Part shown: positions 7,689 through 15,313 of the stretch, piece after piece
Numbering within the stretch: position 1 is the stretch's first letter
Layout of the letters: the number at the start of each line of letters is the position of its first letter
NCBI GenBank assembly: GCA_039978075.1
Contig: JBDWCA010000003.1
Span: 186,001 to 250,000, forward strand
Direction of reading: 5' to 3'
Length of the DNA: 64,000 nucleotides
DNA from: Anderseniella sp039978075
Lineage (GTDB): Bacteria > Pseudomonadota > Alphaproteobacteria > Rhizobiales > Aestuariivirgaceae
The notes under the pieces: generated by a model
Told to the model about the DNA's origin: nothing
The model's input: the letters and a program-made list of their open reading frames with translations, nothing else
The model's database searches: none
Translations under genes and position numbers: made by a program

Positions 7689-9302
7689 ATGATCCGTGAC
7701 CATCAAGCCTGCACCCATAGCGATACAGACCCAGACGGCCCGTTCAGCCGCGATAAAGTGACGACCGTGCAGGCAGGGGTTTTGCGCGATCGCGTAGGCT
7801 GGAGAGTCTGGGCAGGATTTTCAGCCATGTGCATCGGCATGTTCATGGCCATCCTGGACATCCAGATTGTTGCGACCTCGCTGCCGGCAATCCGTGACGC
7901 CCTCGCTATTTCGCCGGACCGGATGAGCTGGATCCAGACCTCCTATCTGATTGCTGAGGTTATCGCGATACCGCTGACCGGGCTGTTGTCGCGCGCATTG
8001 TCCGGGCGCCGTCTTTTTCTGGGCGCACTCAGCCTGTTTACCCTGGCTTCTATCGGTTGCGCATTCAGCCCGGACTTTACCACTCTTATCTTCTTCCGCA
8101 TCGTGCAGGGGCTGGCCGGAGGGTGCCTTATCCCGCTGGTGTTTTCCGCCGTGTTCCTGATGTTCCCTGTCCGCCAGCAGGGCATAGCAACGACGATTGC
8201 CGGGGTACTGGCAGTGCTGGCGCCCACGCTGGGTCCAACGGTCGGTGGCTATATCACCCAGACCTACAGCTGGCCCTGGCTGTTTCTCGTCAATGTGCTG
8301 CCCGGTATTGCCTCGGTGGCCATAGCAGCGGTTTTGCTGCCAAAGGCTTCCGGCGATTTGCGGCTGTTGCGGCGTATGGACTGGCTCGGGCTGGCCGCTC
8401 TGGCTCTGGGCCTTGCACTGCTCGAAATCTCGCTCAAGGAGGCACCGGAGCGCGGCTGGACCTCTTTGCTGATCCTGGGCCTGCTGGCAACGGTGATTGT
8501 ATCACTGGCTGGTTTTGTCGTCAGGTCGTTGCGCCGTGATCTGCCCATTGCAGACCTTGGACTGTTTCGCGACCGGAATTTCGCCATTGCCTGTGCGCTC
8601 AGTTTCATCTTCGGCATGGGCCTGTTCGGATCTGTTTACCTGATGCCGGTGTTTCTCGGCCTGGTCCGCGGGCACGGCCCGCTGGACATCGGACTGGTGA
8701 TGCTGGTGACCGGTGTCGCTCAGTTGCTCGCAGCCCCGGTAGCGGTGCAACTGGAACAGCGCGTTGATGCGCGAATATTGACTGCAGGCGGGTTCCTGTG
8801 CTTTGCGACAGGTCTCGGCTGGAGCTTCTTCCAGACGGCAGCGACGGATTTCGACGGCATGTTCTGGCCGCAGGTCGTGCGCGGATGCGCCATCATGTTC
8901 TGCCTGCTGCCGCCGACCCGTATTGCACTTGGATTGCTGGCCGAGACCAAGGTGCCGGACGGCAGTGCCCTGTTCAATCTGATGCGCAATCTGGGCGGTG
9001 CCATCGGCGTCGCCCTCATTGATACAGTGATCTGGCAACGGGTCGAGATGCATTCAAAAGATATTGGCGCCAAACTGGTCGACCTGGACCCGGACGCGGC
9101 CGCATTCGCGGATATTTCAATAGATGAAATTCCGTCAGTCGCCTTCGTGCCCCCGGAAAGCATCGTGGAGATGATCCGCCCGCAAGTGGAAAAAGCCGGG
9201 CTTACCCTGGCGATCAACGACGCCTGGGCGATGGTTGCCGTCCTGACGGCGGTTGGCGTATTGCTCATTCCGTTTGTGCGCCGGACTGACCAGTCATCAT
9301 AA
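7689..9302 (+). CDS. DHA2-family MFS drug/metabolite exporter (EmrB/QacA type)
   Basis: A 537-aa inner-membrane proton antiporter with about 14 transmembrane segments, the size and topology of EmrB/QacA transporters. The first segment carries MAILDIQIVATSLPAI, where the DIQIV Asp is a family mark, followed by the SWIQTSYLIAEVIAIPL second segment. The loop FVVRSLRRDLPIADLGLFRDRNF-like region separates the two halves. No EmrA-type adaptor gene is adjacent. It converges with the polyketide synthase and methyltransferase pair across only 11 bases, so it could export their product, though it is transcribed from the other strand. Confidence 0.88.
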   Translation: MIRDHQACTHSDTDPDGPFSRDKVTTVQAGVLRDRVGWRVWAGFSAMCIGMFMAILDIQIVATSLPAIRDALAISPDRMSWIQTSYLIAEVIAIPLTGLLSRALSGRRLFLGALSLFTLASIGCAFSPDFTTLIFFRIVQGLAGGCLIPLVFSAVFLMFPVRQQGIATTIAGVLAVLAPTLGPTVGGYITQTYSWPWLFLVNVLPGIASVAIAAVLLPKASGDLRLLRRMDWLGLAALALGLALLEISLKEAPERGWTSLLILGLLATVIVSLAGFVVRSLRRDLPIADLGLFRDRNFAIACALSFIFGMGLFGSVYLMPVFLGLVRGHGPLDIGLVMLVTGVAQLLAAPVAVQLEQRVDARILTAGGFLCFATGLGWSFFQTAATDFDGMFWPQVVRGCAIMFCLLPPTRIALGLLAETKVPDGSALFNLMRNLGGAIGVALIDTVIWQRVEMHSKDIGAKLVDLDPDAAAFADISIDEIPSVAFVPPESIVEMIRPQVEKAGLTLAINDAWAMVAVLTAVGVLLIPFVRRTDQSS

Positions 9303-9313
9303 GGTTGAGGTTT

Positions 9314-9811
9314 TCACCTGTAACGCCTGATCGCGGCTTCTTCCGCGCTTATGCGTATCGTCAGCATGGCAGCGTTGAGCGCGGAGAAAACCGCCGCGAC
9401 GACCGGAAGCCCCAGGATCATCGGCACGGTCAGGATTTCCGCAATTACCACCAGGTAATTGGGGTGCTTGATCCAGGCGAAAGGCCCCTTTGTAACCAAT
9501 GGATCGCTGAGAACAATGATACGTGTCGTCCACCTGCCACCGAGGCTGAGGATGATCCAGGCGCGCAGCAGCTGCAACACGGCAAACACCGCCAGCCAGC
9601 CAATCGAAACCGGCTGATCGATACCGTAGTACACCAGAGCCACAAGCCAGGATGCGTGCAGGGCAATCATCAACGGATAATGTTCAGCGCCGACCTCGTA
9701 TGCCCCTTTTGCCAGCAGCCGCCTGGTGTTTCGCCGTGCCAGCACCAGCTCGCCCAACCGCTGGACCACAAGAAAGATCAGGAGGCACAAGGCAGGAATG
9801 GATATGGACAT
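9314..9811 (-). CDS. Isoprenylcysteine carboxyl methyltransferase (ICMT)-like membrane methyltransferase
   Basis: A 165-aa integral membrane protein with four or five hydrophobic segments and the ICMT-like core HPNYLVVIAEI, which helps bind S-adenosylmethionine. It starts one base after the stop of the type III polyketide synthase gene, so the two are translationally linked. Type III PKS genes paired with ICMT-like genes are known from the Bacillus bpsA-bpsB system, where the partner O-methylates alkylpyrones in the membrane. The same role is inferred here. Confidence 0.85.
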   Translation of the reverse strand: MSISIPALCLLIFLVVQRLGELVLARRNTRRLLAKGAYEVGAEHYPLMIALHASWLVALVYYGIDQPVSIGWLAVFAVLQLLRAWIILSLGGRWTTRIIVLSDPLVTKGPFAWIKHPNYLVVIAEILTVPMILGLPVVAAVFSALNAAMLTIRISAEEAAIRRYR

Positions 9812-9812
9812 T

Positions 9813-10994
9813 CTACGCCCTTGAGATCGGCAGAAACGAAGCTGTGAACCCGGGACCGAGCGCGCACATCAGCATGTCGCCGGTCTGGTCTTTCTCCAGT
9901 ACCTGTTGCAGGACAAACAGAACCGTGGGAGCTGACATATTGCCGAAATTGCGCAGTACCTCACGTTCCTCGTCCAGGCTGTCAGGCTGCAGTTCCAGAC
10001 ATTGTTCAATCGCCTGAATGACTTTGGTGCCACCGGGATGGCAGACAAAGCGGTCGATCTGGCTGATATCCTTGCCGAGTTTTGCCAGTGCGCCACTGAC
10101 CGCAGAGGAAAAATTGTCCTCGGTAAACGTGGGAATTGACTTGTCAAACACCACTCCAAGGCTGTCTTCGTCCACTTCCCAGCCCATGATCGACAAGGTG
10201 TCCGGCCACATCTTCTGCGAACCTCTGCCAATAAAAATCTTATTGCCGTTGTGCAGGTTATGGCCCTTTTGACCATTGGCTCCGTTGTGGCCATTGCTTC
10301 CATTATGACCGTTGCTGCCGTTATGGCTGCCATGGCCATTGTGACCGTTGTATCCGTTGCGGCCATTATGCCCGTTCAAGCCGCCGTTCTCACTGGTGAG
10401 GCAGACCGCCGCTGCGCCGTCGCCGAATATGGCTGAACCGATAATATCCGCCTTGCGCGGAATGCCAGCGCAGAACGACACCGTACAGGCCTCAACCGCA
10501 ACCATAAGCACTTTTGTGCCTTCGTGGGCGGCAGCAAAATCCCGTGCGATAGCCAGGCCGGAAACACCGCCCGCACAACCCAGCCCGAACACCGGTATGC
10601 GCGTGACATCCTCGCGAAATCCCAATTCAAGATGGGCGCGCGCCTCAAGTGTCGGCGTGGCAATGCCGGTGGAAGACACGGTGACGATTGCGTCTACCTC
10701 ATCAGCGTCCCAGCCGGCATCGTCCAGCGCGCCGGTCGCCGCTTTGACAAAAAGCTGCGTTGCGCCCTCGAGATAGACCGAATTGCGTTCCGGCCAGGAT
10801 TTGGGGGTTTCAAACCACGATATGTCAGCCACGGCATAACGTGACTCGATACCTGCATTGTCGAATGCTTTCGACATCCGCTCAAACTGGGCAAACCTGC
10901 TGCCCAGGGTCCGGCGAGCCCAATCCAAAACCAATGTCTGTGGCAGTTTGGCGTCAGGAACAACCGTGGACATACCTGTTAAAACGACGTCCAA
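9813..10994 (-). CDS. Type III polyketide synthase (chalcone/stilbene synthase family) with Asn-Gly repeat insertion
   Basis: A 393-aa homodimeric iterative ketosynthase that extends an acyl-CoA with malonyl-CoA, giving pyrones or resorcinols. The catalytic triad is present: Cys140 in GLGCAGG, His319 in VCHPGGT and Asn352 in FGNMSAP, plus the GDGAAAV motif near residue 192. An unusual insertion at about 205-251 is made of NGH, NGS, NGA and NGR triplets, between the GDGAAAV strand and the WPDT segment. It lies on a surface loop in known structures of the family, so activity is probably kept. The following ICMT-like gene suggests methylated alkylpyrone products. Confidence 0.92.
   Translation of the reverse strand: MDVVLTGMSTVVPDAKLPQTLVLDWARRTLGSRFAQFERMSKAFDNAGIESRYAVADISWFETPKSWPERNSVYLEGATQLFVKAATGALDDAGWDADEVDAIVTVSSTGIATPTLEARAHLELGFREDVTRIPVFGLGCAGGVSGLAIARDFAAAHEGTKVLMVAVEACTVSFCAGIPRKADIIGSAIFGDGAAAVCLTSENGGLNGHNGRNGYNGHNGHGSHNGSNGHNGSNGHNGANGQKGHNLHNGNKIFIGRGSQKMWPDTLSIMGWEVDEDSLGVVFDKSIPTFTEDNFSSAVSGALAKLGKDISQIDRFVCHPGGTKVIQAIEQCLELQPDSLDEEREVLRNFGNMSAPTVLFVLQQVLEKDQTGDMLMCALGPGFTASFLPISRA
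10241..10385 (-). repeat. Trinucleotide-phased Asn-Gly repeat tract inside the polyketide synthase gene
   Basis: On the plus strand this stretch is built from imperfect units such as CCATTG, CCGTTG and CCATTATG, which encode runs of (H/S/R/Y/A)-N-G on the minus strand. The frame is kept throughout. It looks like in-frame expansion by slippage within a surface loop. Confidence 0.7.
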
Positions 10995-11096
10995 GCGATT
11001 TCTCCGCTGTAGGAAGGATAACGATCATCTTCTATAGGCAATGAATACGCTGAAAATGTGCTGGCATTGGGGACCAGGGTCAAGCTGAGATATACA

Positions 11097-11381
11097 TCAT
11101 TGTGATGACAACTCATGCCCTAACGGAAACCACACATCGCGTCGTAACATGTTGCCTGAGTTCGGCAAAACATGCTTGGAACCAAGATCAGCAGCCGAGC
11201 GGACAATACTGAGCGCAATGTTTTCAGGCAGGTCGCGACCAGTAAACACCGTTGTCTGCAACAGTTGAAGCGCATCATCCTCGCCTAACGCCGTCACTCC
11301 GCATCCGGCTACAGCACCCACGGGCACTTCGTCCATGGAAAGCCCATGGTAGATCACCCAGTATATGACAAGTCTTTTCAT
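11097..11381 (-). CDS. Hypothetical protein, 94 aa
   Basis: A small gene between the polyketide synthase and BKACE genes. The product is soluble, mildly acidic in the middle, with a GAVAGCGVTALGEDDALQLL core and no signal peptide or clear membrane segment. No family is recognised. Codon use resembles neighbouring genes, which favours a real protein, but support is limited to an ATG start and intact frame. It is divergent from the BKACE gene. Confidence 0.45.
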   Translation of the reverse strand: MKRLVIYWVIYHGLSMDEVPVGAVAGCGVTALGEDDALQLLQTTVFTGRDLPENIALSIVRSAADLGSKHVLPNSGNMLRRDVWFPLGHELSSQ

Positions 11382-11484
11382 GATTCAGGTCCGATGGCGA
11401 CAACAGCGTTGACCGGCAGACCCGGTATGATCATCATCGTGCTACCCTGCCTGCATCCCAACACCAACAGGACTTCCGACCACC

Positions 11485-12420
11485 ATGGCCAAGCCAAAAC
11501 GCAAAGTCATCATTACCTGTGCTGTCACAGGCGCCATTCATACTCCATCCATGTCACCACATCTGCCGGTCACGCCTGACGAGATAGCTCAAGCCGCTAT
11601 TGCTGCGGCTGATGCAGGTGCCGCCATCGTTCATCTGCATGCCCGCGACCCCGAAACCGGGCGCCCTACGCAGGACCCGGCGGTATTCGAAAAATTCCTG
11701 CCGCGTATCAAACAGTCCAGCAAGGCCGTGATCAACATCACCACCGGCGGCAGCCCGCACATGACGGTGGAAGAGCGCATGCGCCCTGCTTCCGTTTTCA
11801 AACCGGAAGTAGCGTCCATGAACATGGGATCCATGAATTTCGGGCTCTACCCGATGCTCGACCGGTTTTCGGAATTCACCCATGACTGGGAAAGAGCGCA
11901 CCTGGAAAACTCGCGGGACCTGGTGTTCAAGAACACTTTCAACGACATCGAGACAATCCTGCGCGTCGGCAATGACAATGGCACCCGGTTCGAGTTCGAG
12001 TGTTACGACATTTCCCACCTCTATAACCTGGCCCATTTTGTAGACCGGGGGCTGGCCCGCGCGCCCTTGTTCATCCAGTCAGTATTCGGTCTGCTCGGCG
12101 GCATCGGCGCACATCCGGAAGACCTGATGCACATGAAGCGTACCGCCGACAGGTTGTTCGGCGACAGCTATCGCTGGTCGATCCTGGGTGCCGGGCGCAA
12201 CCAGATTCCATTGGCGTCCATGGGCGCAGCGCAAGGTGCCAATGTGCGCGTCGGGCTGGAGGACAGCTTGTGGATTGCGCCAGGCGAACTGGCGAAATCC
12301 AATGCCGACCAGGTGACCAAGATGCGTCAGGTCCTGGAAGGCCTGTCACTTGATGTCGCCACGCCCGACGAGGCCCGCGCACTGCTTGATCTGAAAGGCG
12401 GAGACCAGGTTGGTTTCTGA
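11485..12420 (+). CDS. BKACE family beta-keto acid cleavage enzyme (DUF849)
   Basis: A 311-aa TIM-barrel enzyme of the 3-keto-5-aminohexanoate cleavage (Kce/BKACE) family. These use zinc to split a beta-keto acid with acetyl-CoA, giving acetoacetate and a new CoA ester. Marks are the N-terminal TGAIHTPSMSPHLPVTPDEIA region, the zinc-binding VHLHARDPETGRPT and the later GGIGAHPEDL segment. The substrate varies widely across the family (keto-aminohexanoate, dehydrocarnitine and others). The SDR gene starting about 20 bases later could oxidise a 3-hydroxy acid to the beta-keto substrate, making a two-step catabolic operon. Confidence 0.92.
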   Translation: MAKPKRKVIITCAVTGAIHTPSMSPHLPVTPDEIAQAAIAAADAGAAIVHLHARDPETGRPTQDPAVFEKFLPRIKQSSKAVINITTGGSPHMTVEERMRPASVFKPEVASMNMGSMNFGLYPMLDRFSEFTHDWERAHLENSRDLVFKNTFNDIETILRVGNDNGTRFEFECYDISHLYNLAHFVDRGLARAPLFIQSVFGLLGGIGAHPEDLMHMKRTADRLFGDSYRWSILGAGRNQIPLASMGAAQGANVRVGLEDSLWIAPGELAKSNADQVTKMRQVLEGLSLDVATPDEARALLDLKGGDQVGF

Positions 12421-12440
12421 CAACTTTGGGGTATGTATCC

Positions 12441-13223
12441 ATGACTGAGACAATGGGCTTGCAACCGGGTTTGCGCGTACTGGTGACAGCGGGCGGCAGC
12501 GGCATAGGCCGGGTCATTGCTGAGACCCTTGCGTCTGCCGGTGCACGGTTGCATGTCTGTGATGTTTCGGATGCAGCATTGGACGAGTGCAAGAGCAATT
12601 TTCCCGACTGGGGCATAACAAACTGCGACGTGTCCGATGCAGGACAGGTTGCCACCCTGTTTGAAGATGTCAATTCTCATCTGGGTGGTCTGGATGTGCT
12701 GATCAACAATGCTGGGATTGCGGGACCGACCGGCGGGATCGACGAACTGGACCCGCAGGAATGGCGCAATACTATCGACGTCAACCTGAACGGCCAGTTC
12801 TACTGCGCGCGACTTGCCGTGCCGTTGCTTAAACAGTCCCGCAATGCGTCGATCATCGGTATTTCTTCGGTCGCGGGCCGGCTCGGCTATGCCTGGCGCA
12901 CACCCTATGCCGCAAGCAAGTGGGCGATCATCGGCCTGATCAAGAGCCTGGCCATCGAACTGGGGCCTGACGGTATCCGGGTCAACGCCCTTTTGCCCGG
13001 CATCGTCGAAGGCCCGCGAATTGAAAAGGTCATCGCCGCACGCGCGGAAGCCACCGGTGTCGCCTATGAAGACATGGAGAGCGAGTACATCAACAAGGTA
13101 TCCCTGCGCCGCATGGTCACTGCTCAGGACATCGCCAATCAGGCGATGTACCTGTGCTCACCGCTGGGCGCGAGCATTTCAGGTCAGGCCATCAGCATAT
13201 GTGGCAATGTTGAAGTGTTGTGA
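12441..13223 (+). CDS. SDR family oxidoreductase, partner of BKACE
   Basis: A 260-aa classical SDR. The cofactor site is TAGGSGIGRVIAE, with an Asp at the end of the second strand (HVCDVSD) suggesting NAD preference; NNAG is present, and the catalytic Ser-Tyr-Lys lie in SSVAG and YAASK. The ATG at 12441 has a GGGG element upstream; a TTG start five codons earlier is possible. The close spacing to the BKACE gene suggests it makes the beta-keto acid from a 3-hydroxy precursor, as carnitine dehydrogenase does for dehydrocarnitine cleavage. The actual substrate is unknown. Confidence 0.88.
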   Translation: MTETMGLQPGLRVLVTAGGSGIGRVIAETLASAGARLHVCDVSDAALDECKSNFPDWGITNCDVSDAGQVATLFEDVNSHLGGLDVLINNAGIAGPTGGIDELDPQEWRNTIDVNLNGQFYCARLAVPLLKQSRNASIIGISSVAGRLGYAWRTPYAASKWAIIGLIKSLAIELGPDGIRVNALLPGIVEGPRIEKVIAARAEATGVAYEDMESEYINKVSLRRMVTAQDIANQAMYLCSPLGASISGQAISICGNVEVL

Positions 13224-13280
13224 CTGCCGATTTGATATTGATCAAGGCGGATTGACTGCCTGCCTGCTATCAATTCAGAC

Positions 13281-13637
13281 ATGCAGACAGAAACCCGCTT
13301 TCGCTCCCTCGCTGCCTTGGCAGCATGTTTTTTTGTGCTGACGCTATCCGGCTCGCCCGCGCATAGCCAATCCTACGGAGATGCCGTAAAGGGCAAGGCT
13401 TTTGTGGAGAGCAATTGCTCCCGCTGCCACGCGGTTGGCCTCAAGGACGACAGTCATATGCCTGAAGCGCCTGCCTTCCGCACGCTGCACAATCGCTATC
13501 CTATCGACAGCCTTGCAGAAGCCTTTGCCGAGGGAATTGTTACCGGCCATCCGGCAATGCCAGAGTTCGAACTCAGCATCGACACCATCAATGACATGCT
13601 TGCCTACATGAAAAGCCTGTCCGGGCCGGGAGATTGA
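13281..13637 (+). CDS. Small periplasmic c-type cytochrome
   Basis: A 118-aa exported monohaem cytochrome c. A signal peptide (about residues 1-30, ending near AHS) precedes a domain with the haem-binding CSRCH motif at about residue 46. A Met in the HPAMPEF segment is the likely sixth ligand, and the end reads MLAYMKSL, the usual class I cytochrome c C-terminal helix. It probably shuttles electrons in the periplasm. A CutA-like gene and another CxxCH protein follow, so the three may form a redox-linked group. Confidence 0.88.
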   Translation: MQTETRFRSLAALAACFFVLTLSGSPAHSQSYGDAVKGKAFVESNCSRCHAVGLKDDSHMPEAPAFRTLHNRYPIDSLAEAFAEGIVTGHPAMPEFELSIDTINDMLAYMKSLSGPGD

Positions 13638-13683
13638 CTTGAGGTCTCTACCCTGAGCAGATCCAGGCTTCGGTCAAATGTTT

Positions 13684-13722
13684 GCTGACAGCAGGTTGTC
13701 AGCAGCATGCATGGTACCATGC
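13684..13722. other. Hairpin and 14-bp palindrome downstream of the cytochrome gene
   Basis: A 7-bp stem (GCTGACA / TGTCAGC, 13684-13703) is followed by a perfect palindrome GCATGGTACCATGC (13709-13722), just upstream of the CutA-like gene. The first could act as a weak terminator without a T-run and the second as an operator. Function is unproven. Confidence 0.3.
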
Positions 13723-13760
13723 TACCCAACGCAGCATGACACCAAACGGAAGCAGGCAAC

Positions 13761-14219
13761 ATGAATGATCTTGCGAGCTACAAGGCAAAATCCGGCAAAC
13801 TTTTACCCGTGTGGACCCTGGAGGTTCAAACCATACCGGAAGAAACAGACAGGATACTGAATGCGGTCATGCAGGTGTATCCACTGAGTTTTGGACGCTA
13901 TCAGCGAAATGCCAGTATTTCTGGCATGGGTGTTGAAACCGCACAGCCGGAAGCCGGATCAACAACGACAACACACGTCGAAGGTTTCCAGGCCGGTGCA
14001 ACCGAAACCTATCCGGTTGTCGAGCTGAAGATTTCGATAGAGCGGGATATTGCTATCCTGGAAAAAGTGATGGATGCCATCCTTTATGTCCATCACTACG
14101 AAGAACCGGTCATCTTTGTCCGTGAAGACTGGGCGAGCCGGGCGAACTACAATCCCGCCAGCGACAATCCCAATCGCTGGTGGAACAATGGGCGCGGATT
14201 GCCAGACAGGATCGAGTGA
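13761..14219 (+). CDS. CutA/NIF3-like domain protein of unknown function
   Basis: A 152-aa soluble protein. Its C-terminal half has the pattern of CutA and PII-like folds: a charged strand VVELKISI, a helix, then HHYEEPVIFV, which resembles the H-x-Y-E-x-P motif of CutA and of the NIF3 insert domain. The N-terminal half has a WTLEVQTIPEETDRIL strand-helix unit, consistent with a duplicated or paired ferredoxin-like fold. No signal peptide is seen. It sits between two cytochrome c-like genes and overlaps neither. Metal binding or signalling is a guess from fold. Confidence 0.6.
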   Translation: MNDLASYKAKSGKLLPVWTLEVQTIPEETDRILNAVMQVYPLSFGRYQRNASISGMGVETAQPEAGSTTTTHVEGFQAGATETYPVVELKISIERDIAILEKVMDAILYVHHYEEPVIFVREDWASRANYNPASDNPNRWWNNGRGLPDRIE

Positions 14220-14295
14220 CATGCCGGTCGTGCTGCCAGCAGACGGCCTTGCATCTCAATCTGGAAAGCCCACTTCATCGTCAGGGCGTTTGAAC

Positions 14296-14637
14296 ATGTA
14301 TTCACAAAGGCCTTTATCCAACAAAACAGGACGCTTCGCCGCTGCAATCATTTGCGTCTTTCTATTGGCCGGTGTTGACGCAGCTGCGCAGGACAAGCCT
14401 CAGAAAGCTGACTGCCTTGATCCGTCGCAGGTTGCCGCTGCAAATCAGGCATATGAGGCTTATTGCGTTCGTTGCCACCAAGCGGAAAAACTCGCGCGCA
14501 AATGGTTCTCCGCTCGAGGTACAGATGAGGGCCCGGTAAATGCGCTGGTACTGTTTCTGGACAATCACGGCAGCTGTCCGCACGACCACCATGAATTGCT
14601 GGCCAGATGGTTGGTTGAAAAAGCCGACAGCAACTGA
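14296..14637 (+). CDS. Exported CxxCH haem c-binding protein
   Basis: A 113-aa protein with a clear signal peptide (basic N-terminus, hydrophobic AAAIICVFLLAGV, cleavage near DAAAQ) and one CVRCH haem-attachment site at about residue 57. The C-terminus carries a His-rich SCPHDHHELLARWL stretch that could supply a sixth ligand. The ATG at 14296 is chosen because it starts the signal peptide; an ATG at 14221, immediately after the previous stop, would add 25 unlikely residues. It is probably a small periplasmic cytochrome linked to the neighbouring redox genes. Confidence 0.75.
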   Translation: MYSQRPLSNKTGRFAAAIICVFLLAGVDAAAQDKPQKADCLDPSQVAAANQAYEAYCVRCHQAEKLARKWFSARGTDEGPVNALVLFLDNHGSCPHDHHELLARWLVEKADSN

Positions 14638-14807
14638 AATGGGCCCGCCACCGGCCCAAAGCGTGCGCGGGCCAGATCGCCGGCGCCCATCCCCTGGTCC
14701 GACATTTCTCCATTTTGATAACTGCCACTTGATGTTGGTCAATGCGGCGTTGGATCAAAAATCGCAATCTGTCCGTACGGGTCGTCTCTATATCCACAGG
14801 AGGGAAT

Positions 14808-15191
14808 ATGAGAATATTCAAATCATTTGTTCTGGCCTCAACAGTCACATTAGGCCTTTGTGCGGTCGGATCGGCCGGCGCGTCTGCCGGTATCGTCAGC
14901 AGTCCACCCGCATCCGTTCTTGCGCTGCAGGCGACGGAAGTTTTCCCGATCGAAAAGGTCCGGGAACGGCGCTACAGGAGAAACAGGCACGGGCGGCGCT
15001 ATCGCAGTCGGCGTGGCCGCCACCGCCACTATCATCGCGGTTACTGGTACGCTGTTCCATGGTGGACCATTCCACTTTATGCGGCACCTCGCAGATATGG
15101 CCGGTGCGAACGCTGGCATCGCCTGTGTCGTAACAGATGGGGTCGTGGGCGAAACTACCGCGGCTGCATGAGGCATCACCGCTGCAGATGA
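14808..15191 (+). CDS. Secreted Arg/His/Tyr-rich small protein
   Basis: A 127-aa protein with a signal peptide (residues 1-27), a short acidic linker and a very basic central segment of RR, RGR, RHRHYHRGYW type. Four or five Cys follow in a CERWHRLCRNRWGRG and YRGCMRHHRC pattern. An AGGAGGG ribosome site precedes the ATG. Such proteins are common in Hyphomicrobiales and are exported, but their function is unknown. Two internal shadow frames are also open because the DNA is GC-rich and repetitive. A stem-loop follows at 15208-15236. Confidence 0.72.
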   Translation: MRIFKSFVLASTVTLGLCAVGSAGASAGIVSSPPASVLALQATEVFPIEKVRERRYRRNRHGRRYRSRRGRHRHYHRGYWYAVPWWTIPLYAAPRRYGRCERWHRLCRNRWGRGRNYRGCMRHHRCR

Positions 15192-15207
15192 ATTGCCAAT
15201 CCAACAA

Positions 15208-15236
15208 GGGTCAGGTCACACGCGGTGGCCTGACCC
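15208..15236 (+). terminator. Stem-loop after the Arg/His/Tyr-rich gene
   Basis: Arms GGGTCAGG and CCTGACCC (8 bp) enclose a 13-base loop, 16 bases after the stop codon. No T-run follows, so it may terminate weakly or protect the transcript end. Confidence 0.4.
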
Positions 15237-15313
15237 GACAGGCGGTCAGTCGCGCGCTTGAGGGCCTGCAGGTAGGCACCTAGTGCACCACGTTATCGGA
15301 GACGCAAAACATC

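Noticed and set aside
10241..10385. Possible CRISPR-like or tandem repeat array
   Set aside because: The repeats are imperfect 6-9 base units in a coding frame without spacers; they encode Asn-Gly triplets in a polyketide synthase.
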